Assembly: GCF_963855985.1 (NCBI RefSeq)
Contig: NC_087093.1
Location: 6,765,501 to 6,829,500, forward strand
Reading direction: 5' to 3'
Length of the DNA: 64,000 nt
Source of the DNA: Ostrinia nubilalis
Taxonomy: Eukaryota; Arthropoda; Insecta; Lepidoptera; Crambidae
The position numbers and the translations under genes were made by a program. The notes beneath the pieces are model-generated. The model did no database searches. It was not told where the DNA came from and saw only the letters and a program-made list of their open reading frames with translations. Shown in pieces: positions 26,501 through 38,500 of the stretch (positions are counted from its first letter, which is position 1; each line of letters begins with the position of its first letter).

Positions 26501-29500
26501 CGTACTACTTTCCCCTAATTCTCTCCGAACTATTGGCTCTACATTTTGTCTATATCAAATATGCTGAAATTCAAAGATATGAATCGTAGTCGCCTGTACA
26601 TAATATGTATAATACATTTATACCTACTAAAAAATAAACAAAAACCACAACTTTCACGATCCTAAATTAAAATAATTATCAACATCTTCACAAGTAATAA
26701 AGTTTTTGTTTTCTCGATCTATCAAGCATTTCTTATAAAATAACAGTTATCTTTTGAAACAAGTTTCCAGAATCAAGAAATTATTTCTAAGATTCCACAA
26801 TTTCTTACCGAGATAAAATAATAATGTTAGTGTTTGTTGTAATAATAACGTACTTAAGTAAGTATAATATTGTTTTCATAACATTTTTTTACTTATTAAA
26901 TATAAATGAGTATGTTATCGCCACATCATTTGACGATAGATTATAAAAAACTAAATATTTAATGTACTGAAATATAGAAAACTAACTTTTCCCGCGGCTT
27001 CACCCGCGTGAAATTTAGTCTGTCACAGATCGTCATAATATTAGCCTATAAGTTGTTCTGGGTTATAAAAACAAAATATTGTAAAGTTTCATCAAAATCC
27101 GTTCAGTAGTTTTTGCGTGAAAGGGTAACAAACATCCAGACATCCAAACTTTCGCATTTAAATATTAGTAAGATTAAAGGAAATAATTACGTCGTTAATA
27201 ATAAAGTTTGATCACCACCACCAAGTAAAAACTACAGTAATATTTCAGGAATTGCGAAATAAAAGCAACCATTTGTTTGTGCTTGTAAAGAAAACTAGGA
27301 AACAGATGCCCGCAATAATCACACAGGAGTTTGGATGTGAGATCTTCCAGATCCCATAGACTATTTCTATCAAATCAATTGACCTGGATTGAAGGCATGA
27401 TGCTGATGCGCGTACTCGCGCACATGTGAGTTACTGTAAACATAAATCGTTTATTCGGAACATCCGTTTCCTACTGCATCATACCCACTGCGATAAAATA
27501 AACAGCACATATAAAGTTAGTACTACAAATTTACAAAATAGTTCACCAGCCCGAAATTGCATCAGCGGTATAGCTGTTAACCGGTTGCTCAACTTTTCAA
27601 ACAAAATAAATCTTTACTTTTCAATCATCTGAATCATAGTCCTACCTATCAAACAAACAAAATAATCACGATATATTTGAACAGATAGGTAAGGGGAAAT
27701 ACAACCACAAAGCTGTTCAGGAAAATGAAGACAAAAAGAAATGATATTTATTTGATACCAAATACTTGGCAAACAAAATCATTGCAAAACAAATATTTTT
27801 TTATTGAAACAAACACTTTATTTGATGATATAAATATTGACAGCTTTAAAAGAAATATAGACGCGTACCAAATCAGACGAACAACTTATACGTCGATTTG
27901 AAGAACCCTATGTTGTAACTAAATTGAAACACTTTTACAACTTACGCTTTTGCGGAAAAAGTTGTCGATACACCTAATGTGTGGGATGAAAAGGTGAAAG
28001 GAATTTGGCGGAAATAAAATCCTACCCAGCATTTCGTTCTAAAAATATAAATGTAGTTTTGTTTGACTGGTTTGTTAACCTTATTCTTCGATAATAAAGT
28101 TGATTCCTTGCTTTATTATTCGTATATAATGCTAATAAACCATCTCCGATCGAATGTTATGTCAGCAGACGCTATGGTTCATTAATACTTGTTCGCGAGA
28201 GAAGAATAAAATTGGAATATTGTCTCAAACAAGTTATGATTTTGGCCTAGTTAAAGGTAGACATTACTTGAACTAGAATTTTACCAAAATACAAAGCCAT
28301 ATAAACACGTGCACGTGTGTATGCTAAATATACAAATTATTGAAAATTTGAAACTCGATAACATTTTATACCGGTAACGAAGCTGATTTCCTTATTTACA
28401 CTCAACGACCTTAAATTTCCGCCGCTCCCTGTTGCCTAAAATGATGAAATGTTTAGTGTAATTATAAGGTGTATTAATTTCATATTTTAGAGCAATATTG
28501 CTTTTGAGCGCAAAGGGTTTCAGTCCCAAGTCGGGATAATATAGAAATGCTTTAATCAAATAATATTTGACTGAGCTCATAAAAACCTATCTATTTGTAT
28601 TAGATTTATCATAGTACAAAGCATAATCTATCATTTATGTTATAAGTAATGTAATATTTTTGTTACAGATTTCCCTCGCATCGAAGTCGGCCCTGAAAAC
28701 CCTCTTAGAGTAGAAATCGACGGCAGCGCAACCATGGAGTGTAAAGTCGATGCCAAGCCACAAGTTAACTCCGTGCGATGGACTCGGAACGGAAAATATA
28801 TCTCCAATTCGTTCACGCACACCATTCAGGGCGTCACTATCCAAGATGCTGGAACATACTCTTGCAGCGCAGATAACGGCCTCGGTCACCCTGGAGAGAA
28901 AGAAATTTATCTCGATGTCCTCTTCCCTCCTAGTGTCACTGTTGAATCCAAGACCTACGAAGCAGAAGAAGGCGGAACAGTTGAGATACACTGTGAAGTC
29001 AGCGCTAACCCAGAGCCAACTGTCATAGAATGGACTATGGAGGGTAGGCCAGATTTTCACCAAAAGGGGAAGACCCTTATGCTCACAAAAGTAAACGCTG
29101 ACATGGTCGGTACTTATATCTGTCGAGCTGTCAACGTCATATCATCTATGAACGGCAAGCGCGTGGAACGTTCCAGTAGCGCATCAGTCGCGGTTCTGGT
29201 GAGACATAAGCCTGGCCGGGCACACATCAGTCCAGACCGCCCTGTCGCACAGGAAGGAACCGGGGTGACCCTCACATGTAGCGCCAAACCTCCGGGCTGG
29301 CCGGCGCCACAATACCGGTGGTTCCGAGACATAGAGTCGTTGGACTCAAAGCCCGGGGTTCTTGCCACAGGAAATAAATACACCATCCCGAGTGCACATC
29401 TCGGCAGCGAAGGAGTCTACCACTGCCAAGCCACTAATGAACTAGGCCACGGAGATTTAGCTTCAGTTACTCTTGAAGTTCATCAACCACCTCGATTCCA

Positions 29501-32500
29501 AGCAAAATTACAGCCACATTTGACGAAACGTGCTGGTGAACAAGATTTCTTTGTGACCTGCAGTGCGCTGGGCAAGCCCCGACCTCATGTTAAATGGTTT
29601 AAAGATAACGCTGAAATAAGTCTAGATACAAATATGTATGAAATTACAACAGATGTATCTGAGGGCAGAAACTCTGTGTTTAATGTCCAAAGTACTTTGA
29701 GATTCTACGGAAAGGCGAGGCCAAACACTAACGACTTGCTGCCCGAGGATAGGGGCATATATTCTTGCACATACGAAAACGAAGTGAAGAGGGTGGATTC
29801 CACAATGCATCTTCGAATAGAGCGTAAGTTCAAAACTTAATACAATACATTTCTCGTCGAACTTTTCCAACCATACAACTTGAATAGATTCTTATAGGGG
29901 GTTATGAAAACTAAATAATAGTATCTACAAATTGCATACATTTTACACTAATCAATTTCACAAATTAGTTCAGTTTTATTACACTCTATTGAGGATAATT
30001 ACCTTTAACTGAACGTGGTTAATTGATCAAGCTAACTATGTCATTTCATTGTATATTTTGTTATTTCAGATGAACCGATACCAATAAAATTGCAACACAA
30101 AGTCGCTTACGATATCATGGAAACAGCCGAAATATTATGTAGAGTTCAAGCTTACCCGAAACCCGAGTTCCAATGGTTTTACGGGTCCCACACGTCGCCT
30201 CTGCAAATGTCCTCCGACGGGCACTACGAAATAAATACTACGACTGATAATAACGATTCCTATCGTAGCGCCCTCAAAATAAAATCCCTGAAGCCCCAGG
30301 ATTACGGAGACTACTACTGCAGCGTGAAAAATATGCTGGGAAATATTCGGCCTCAGATTAGGTTGCAGCCGAAAGGCGCACCTGAATCGCCAAGTGGGCT
30401 CGTCAGCCAGAAAGTGGGCCCTTCGTTCGTCACGCTGAAATGGGAGGCAGGCTTCGACGGCGGGCTGTCGAGTACGAAATATTTCGTCAGGTACCGGCGC
30501 GCGATGGCCCGCCGCGCGGACGGAGCCTCCGCCGCTGTGAGCTCCGATTGCGCCGCGGATAAATCAGATTTTGAGTGGATGGAATACGACTGCGGCAGAG
30601 CCAATCCCTGCAACGTCACAAAATTAGAACAACAAAATTCATACACGTTCAAGGTGAGTTATGCTATATTCCCTTTGTCTCGAACCAAAATTTAAAATGT
30701 ATGATTATGTCTGTAGAACTCGCCCTAAGCCTAGATTGGTTATGAATTGTTAATATTTTTGATTACTTACATAGCCAGATGATAATTAAATTGCAAATTT
30801 TATGGCTAGGGATTTTTATGGACTTCGTTCGTTCGTCAACATTCTGTAAAAATATTATTTTACGACTTAAAAAGTCTGGTTACAGTACTGTGCGTTATTA
30901 CCTTATTTTAGGCTAAATAGAGTCGTAACGTTATTATGGCTAAAATGTATATGTACATTCTTAACATAACTTGGTAATTTAAATGTAAAATAATTACATT
31001 AGTAATATCTACGACATTGCTATCTAATGAGTCACTTTTAGTGTTCTAAAATACATAATTAACATTGCCATCAAAAGCTTTAGACGGCAGTCAATAGAAC
31101 TGAAATTAATTAAATATGATTTATTTACAAATTCATGAGATTAGTTTCATTCACTTTTATGAAGATTAGACAATTTCCATTGGCTTAGAATGCAAGGTGT
31201 AGAGGGAAATCGACGGTCCCTACGTACATTTCAGTATCTACCAGTTCCGTGATTTGCCGTTTTTGTTTGCAAAACCTTCAGAGGACCCAACAGTTACGGC
31301 TCAGTTCAAAAAACATACAGTTTTTATTCAAATTGAACCTTAAAACGTCAAAAAACAAATCCCGCAACTACAAAATTAGAACGATTTCCGCAGTAAAATT
31401 GCATTAGTGGGAGTTACGAAATTTTACGTTGGACCTCACGCTTAACCCCGCGCGCCCAGCCCCGCAACTGCCACTTTCATTTGCGCAGATCGAGTGAATT
31501 GATACGTAATTTATGAAGGAAATAGGTATTATTATGGTTTCTAACCTAATTTATTTCACTCAACATTATACCAACGGCAAATTAATCAATTAACTGTAGG
31601 AATCTGGTAGTTGCGTTGTTTCACTAGGGAAAATTAAAGTTACTATTATAAGTAGGTGGCACTTTTTTTACGTCGGAAAATTAAAGTATCTTCTAGCCGT
31701 AACTGCCACTATAAATGTTTTACTTTGGAAAAGTTTGTTTTATGTCTATAAGCAAGTGCCAGTAACGGTGTTTTACGCTGAGAAATTGTATTTTAGCAAT
31801 ATCTGGTGGAGATGAAAGTGAAGACAAAACAATATAAAATATGATATACAACACGACTGAAGTATCTAGGGTCATTTATTAGACTTAATGCAACCAAGTT
31901 CTTCTCCTATGCTACTTTTTACAAGATACAAGTTTGTAAAAATATCGTAAAATTTATTTTATTTATTTATCAAGCATATTATGGCATTCAGAAATAAATA
32001 TAAGCAGGTAACACTTACAAACAAAACTTTCAATTAACTGTAGTTAGAAGCTACTATTACATGATAATGCTTACATGATATTGCATACATACCCGTCAGA
32101 AGGATGAGGTATACCCACTAAAAATACCCTGATGTCCCCGTCACTCGCTATAAGTGCTAACTTTGAGATTCCGGACAAAGAACTCCCGCCTACACGGCGA
32201 CAGTTGGGACCAGAGCAGCTAGAAGTATACAGCTTTCCCGTACACACACTCACCGTCAGCAGACGGTGGTGGTGGCCTATGCAATGCCTCCCGTGCTGCC
32301 TCACGACCCCGTTATGCTGGCCATTACTAAGGAAGGAAGATAGGAGGCAATCATACTGTCACCTTCCCTGGAGCGAATTCAAATGCACCCGCACTTAGTT
32401 CGTAGTCGCGCTATCGTACCGCAGCTTCTTTCGGCACCTTGTCTTCTCAGATAGACGTGATTCATTACCACCCAGGTTTTGTTATCGTCCACATAGCTTT

Positions 32501-35500
32501 GACTATGCTATCCCGCAAGAATATGGTGTGCCTTATGCTCCTAGCCACCACAATACAGTTAGAGCTCGAAGGATCCGTGCCCCGTCATGGAGCGATCGTT
32601 CGAGCAACCTTAAACTTCTGCACGAGTGCGAATAAGGTTAAGTGACCCAACTTAGCTATGGCGAGGTAGTTTATCAACTACTAGACTACAGCACAGTCTA
32701 GCGAGTCTCACGTCAAACGGCCTCTCTGTCCTCCTAAGGCGGAGCTTTCACCTCGTTCTTCACGCTTCGTTAAAGCCAACGATGTAGCCCTATAGACTTT
32801 CTGGGCCTATTAAGGTCTTAGAAGATGGGCAGCGTTACCCTTGCCTACGAGGGTGATGCCTTAGATGGGAGTCCTGTACAGAATTATGCTTTTGAGGGTG
32901 CCAGTATAGAGCTCCCGGCCTTTCTTTATAGCCTTCCGACATAGAGTTTTCGGACCTCTAAATTAGGGAAGCAGCCACGAAAAAGCAAGCTGTCTTCCAT
33001 ACGCACGGCGACGAATTGGTAAAAGTGCGAGCTGCCACTGGTTATATATAATTAAGGTCACCGTATTTGCACTCACTACTTGGTGCCACTGGTGATTAAC
33101 AGGACCTTACTCTTAGATATTTGATCTGGCCCTTAGCTTTGACAGTGATGTGGGCGTCAGGTGAAGGTGTCAGGGATGCTTTTAAATATAATATGTGGTC
33201 CCTGGCCTGGGGCAACCATAATGACATCTGTGGCGCCCAGGCAAGCCGCCTCGCTGTTGGAAGGGAGGCTCTGAAAGTTATGAGGATATTCTTGTAATGA
33301 TGAAACTATCTGCATGGCAGATGATACCTTGAAATGTCCATGCCCTTGAAAAGGGTTCCATTTAGTACCCAGTCGTATCGAATGTTCCACAAGATCGAAC
33401 TCAAAAAAGACCCATGTGGATCTTCGGACTCGATGCCATGCTGTCAAACCTAGCCGGCACTATTGACAAAGAGAATTAAGCGGTTCTACAGGTACTCTTC
33501 AGTCAAAAGACCCCTTAGATAAGGAGGAATCTTAAGGTATTGAAGTGCCTCCAATATGCAACTATCTGGGAAACGAGGCGGGATGCTGTTATGTCTCGTC
33601 GAGCAGGACTATGGGCCTAGAGTGAGAGTTACGTTTAGTAGTAGCTGAACTTTGTTCCCGTGTACAATTACTTATGTGGCAGTTAATAATTTAAACAAAC
33701 ATATTACTCCAACGTAAAAGTCAGCAAGTACCGCTTACGTCATTTGCAATTAGAAACTTTCCGTTGTATAAGTGAGTAAATGACAAATAATACACTTATT
33801 GTGATTATTTTTTGATAATTCTTCATGTTTTATAAAATATACCTCATATAAAACTATTATACCAAATTTCATCAATGTACGATAAATAGAACGCGAGCTA
33901 CACATGTTTAAACCTTCAAACCGCTCTCCTGTAAAATTGGCCGTTTTCAGATACGTTAATATACGTAGGGACCGTCGAAATATCGTCGTCATTGTCTGGG
34001 AATGTCAATATACTTAAATAGATAGAACCCCTGCCCCTGCGGCAAGTAGGCAGACGTATCTACTCGTATTTCTTCCTAGATAATAACTTATTTTATTTTT
34101 TCATTTTCTCGCAACCGACAGCATCAGACATTTGTTTTCAAGGTAATCTTGCCTAGATGATATGAGTTTTTTTCATGTTTTGTGGTGTTTGCTGTGGTTT
34201 TTTTATCACGCTTGAAAAATTCGCACTTTATTGTGTGTGAGTGATTGACATTGTGCTGACGTGCTGTGTATTGTGTAGGTGAAAGCTGTGAATACGAAAG
34301 GTCAGAGTAACTACTCGAACGAGATCACGGTGACGACGAAAGTGGACCGTATCCCTGCGCCGGAGCAAGTGACGTACGACCCGAGCACCAAGACCGTGGC
34401 GTTCAGCGTGAGCCCCACGTGTCTGGCGCTCATGGGGGTGGCAGAAGGACTTGGAGGAGTCGCGGGATCGGCCGGCTGGCAGGTAAGACAGAAATATCAA
34501 CCATAAATAACATCGTAATAAAGGATTGAAGGATCAATAAAAAGAGAAAAAGTTGGTTGAGCAAAACGGAGAAGGATCTAGGTACCTAATTTCGTCGTCA
34601 TAACTATACTTTATAATTATATTTATTTTGATTGCACCCTCCGATTTATAGTTAGTTCTTGGAGCGAGCTTATATTAGGTATGCATTTAATTACAAGTCT
34701 TGCTATCCACCTATAATTATTCTAATCGCCTTATCCTTATAATTGGAATACAGTTAGTCTACAAATTGCTTAATTAATCCACACAAAGGCTGAACAATCA
34801 AGGGTTCAGGCAACTTTATTAAAAGAAGATAGAATTTACCAAGGTATGCACTATGCATCCTGATTCCTAACTTTAAATGACTAAAATAACTTTGTATACT
34901 GATACGAATCTATAAACTTTTCATCAATAGAGCGATTCCCCGGGCTACTTTTATCTTGCTAATATTGTGTATTACAGTTCCCGAGGGATGAGTGATAATA
35001 TTTCTTTGACTTGCCGAAATTAGGGCGTGCGAATCAGAGGGCAAAAGGTGGCAAAAGCCTCAGTCCGTGTTATCGCTAATTACCTACTTACTTCATAACA
35101 AGTGACGGATGTTAATGCGGCTTTTATTATAATTTAGAGGAACTTGGACTTCGTACGCGTGGATCCCGTTTTACCCCCTTCATCTATCTTACGCGGTTTA
35201 GATTTTTTCATACAAATGTTTTTTCCTGCTAACTCCCGTTTCCGTGGGAATTTTGCAATATCCTGTTGTAACTAAGCTTTAAGTTTACTAAGGTACCTGC
35301 ATGCCAAATTTCAAGCGTCTAACTTAAGCGGTTTAGATTATTCGTACAAAAGGATTTTTCCGCTAATTCCTGTTCCCGTGGGAATTCCTAAGTATACTAT
35401 AACCTGCCCAGGAGTATGAAGAATAATTGTACCAAGTTTCGTTAAAATCCGTCGAGTAGTTTTTGTTTCTATAAGGAACATACAGACAGACAGACAGACA

Positions 35501-38500
35501 AAAATTTTACTGATTGCATTTTTGGCATCAGTATCGATCACTAATCACCCCCTGATAGTTATTTTGAAAATATGTATATTTCATGTACAGAATTGACCTC
35601 TCTACAGATTTATTATAAGTATAGATAGATAAATTCTTAGAAATTATTATAACTTACTGGCTGCGCCCAGGGTGTTACCCACGGTAAAACGTAGCCTATG
35701 TCTAATCCAGGGTTTCAGCTAACTCCATACCAAATTTTATTAAAATCGCTCCAGCCGTTTAGACGTGAAGAAGTAACAAACACACACACTCACAAACTTT
35801 CTTTTAGTGTGATTACAAAAGAAACATTAATATTATTATTATTATTTAATAAAAATACTCAAGTCATATCAATGTTGTCAACATCAAACTAAGATCTCAT
35901 TATTTATCACTCAAAAGGAAAATGTAAAGGAAATTCACTTATTTATTAATTTGCCTTCAACGCCATCAGGAGTAATTAGTTACCTACTTAGCTATTTAAT
36001 TACATCCTACGTATTAAGTCAATTATTTTTTGTTAAGGTGGTGGATACCATGCCGCTGAGGCTTTCTGGATCTACGCCAATGCTTCAAGAGTCGGTGCTG
36101 GAAATCCCGAACAAGCCTGGCAGGAAAAGCAGTCGTCACATGAACGATCCCCCTCTGGACGAGTTAAACCCTAGGATAAGAGTTAAGCTCTGTCTGCAAG
36201 TCAACCAGGAGTTCTGCAGCGAATACACTGAAGCCGAAAGTAAGTCCCTTCTCTAAACTGGTATAGCAACTTTTAAGTAGGTAAGTACCTACTAATGTAA
36301 AATCTCACACACCACAAATAGATTTAAAATTATTGTATTGAATTGATACAGTTGGTAATTACTTATTTTCGTCATTGATTTGATTGATTAGGTACATATA
36401 GCTTGGTATAGCTGACGCGTCAGCTTGTACTGGGCGTCCTACCTTAACCTACATTTTGGTATGGTACAAATTATGTGCAAAACCTAAAAATCGCCTCCCC
36501 TAAAATTTAAACAAAAAAAGGCCTTTATTCCTTTATTCATTTGCACGCTTAAATCATTTGCACACAAAACACGAAAATCTGCTTACCATAAACTTTTTCT
36601 GTTTTGCAAGCGTTATCAATCAGTTTCAGGAGGATGCTATTAAAAATTCTGTTAACACTCGCATATTCATAAACCACGAAATGCGCACGTTTTAATAAAA
36701 TAATTAGAGCTCGCTAATTAATAACGTAGACGTGTTGTTGATTGAGGAATTTTATTTTCAGTTGGCCCGGCTTACGTAAGGAAGGAACCAGACATGCTGG
36801 TAGCAGTTATGACCTCAATGATTGTATTTGTCGTACTAGTGGTGGTCATTTGGCTGTTATTCCTTTACTGTCGATCGAAACGAATGGAAATGAAAAAAGT
36901 ACGCACGAAAGATCACGAGTTGGATTCAATGAAATCCGCTATGGAGTCGATGAAATCCCAAAATCAAGGCCCGCCTCCCTACTCCTACCCATGTGCGGGA
37001 ATGGAAAACAAGGCACTCGAACATTCAATGGACTTGCCACTGCCCATAGACGACTCTAAAGACGCCGTCTACTCGACGCAGGGGGGATATGCCTACCGCC
37101 CCTCGCACGCCCAGGTACACCACGGGCAAAATATACCCACATCCGATTGTAAGTACCTCCTCATTACGACTTTATTATAAATAGAGAATAAACTTTTATA
37201 ATTACGCGACGTAGGATCCCGTTAATGATGTTTTACACAGAGCACAAACCCTCATTATGTGTAATACCAAGGGATTTTGTTTCGCTTAAATTAGGCACTC
37301 GATCCTCACAACAAAGTTAGCATTGACATAATTTCGAATATTTTTCCTTGTGCAAACGAAGGACTAGCAGTCTTCATCGAAGGTAAACCGCACAGGCATG
37401 GTGTTGGCTGCATGCGCGCGTGTTGTGCACGCTCAAACTTGTGTCGTTTCCCAGGGCCGTACATGGAGAACAGTTACACGAACAGCAACAACGGGGGCAG
37501 CGTGAACTCGCAGGACTCGATGTGGCAGATGAAGATGGCGGCGGCGAACGGCGCGGCGGTGATGGCGCCGCACCAGCTGCTGGAGCGCCAGAGCAACTAC
37601 GAGTACGACCCCATGACGCACGGCGGCTACGGCACGGTGGAGGACTACGCGCCCTACCAGCGCCTGCCGCACGCCGCGCCGGCGCCCGACTACCTGCGCG
37701 CCGCGCAGACGCCCTCGCGCCAGGACTACTGCTCCGACCCCTACGCCTCCGTGCACAAGCCCAAGAAGCGCATGGACCAACACATGGGTGAGTGCACCAC
37801 CTATCTACTATTTACAGGTGGTAGCATTTCAGCTGGAAGACGTCAACTTCGACAAAGAACTTCCAGGATTTCCACAGCCTTTTGTTATATTTTGGAATCA
37901 ATGAATAAAAAACCGGCCAAGTGCGAGTCGGACTCGCGCACCGAGGGTTCCGTACCATTGATTTATGAAATTAAAATTATTATTTTTTATTTAAGTTATT
38001 AGTATGAAAGATTACGCGGTAATAAGCGGTTTACGATTTACGAGGTATTAAAAAAAAACTACTTACTAGATCTCAGTAATGTACATCATATTATGTTTTT
38101 TTTAGATTTTTCATTTTCTTATTTTAGAAGTTAGAGGGGGGGGGGGGGGCAACTTTTTTCCACTTTGGAAGCGTCTGTCACGCAAACTATTCGGTTTAGA
38201 AAAAAAGTATTTTAGAAACCTCGATATCATTTTTGAAGACCTATCCATAGATACCCCACACGTATGTGTTTGACGAAAAAAAAATTTTTGAGTTTCAGTT
38301 CTAAGTATGGGGAGCCCCCAATATTTATTTTTATTTTTTTATTTTTGCATCAAAATCTTAATGCGGTTCACAGAATACATCTACTTACCAAGTTTCAACA
38401 GTATAGCTCTTATAGTTTCGGAAAAAAATGGCTGTGACATACGGACGGACAGACGGACGGACGGACGGACGGACAGACAGACATGACGAATCTATAAGGG

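Noticed and set aside
28635..29063. 142-residue minus-strand frame
   Set aside because: Antisense shadow of exon E, whose Ig domains and phases are clear.
30353..30652. 99-residue minus-strand frame
   Set aside because: Antisense shadow of exon F.
37420..37791. Two long alternative frames (plus and minus) over exon J
   Set aside because: Shadows caused by very high GC; the real frame joins exons I and K.
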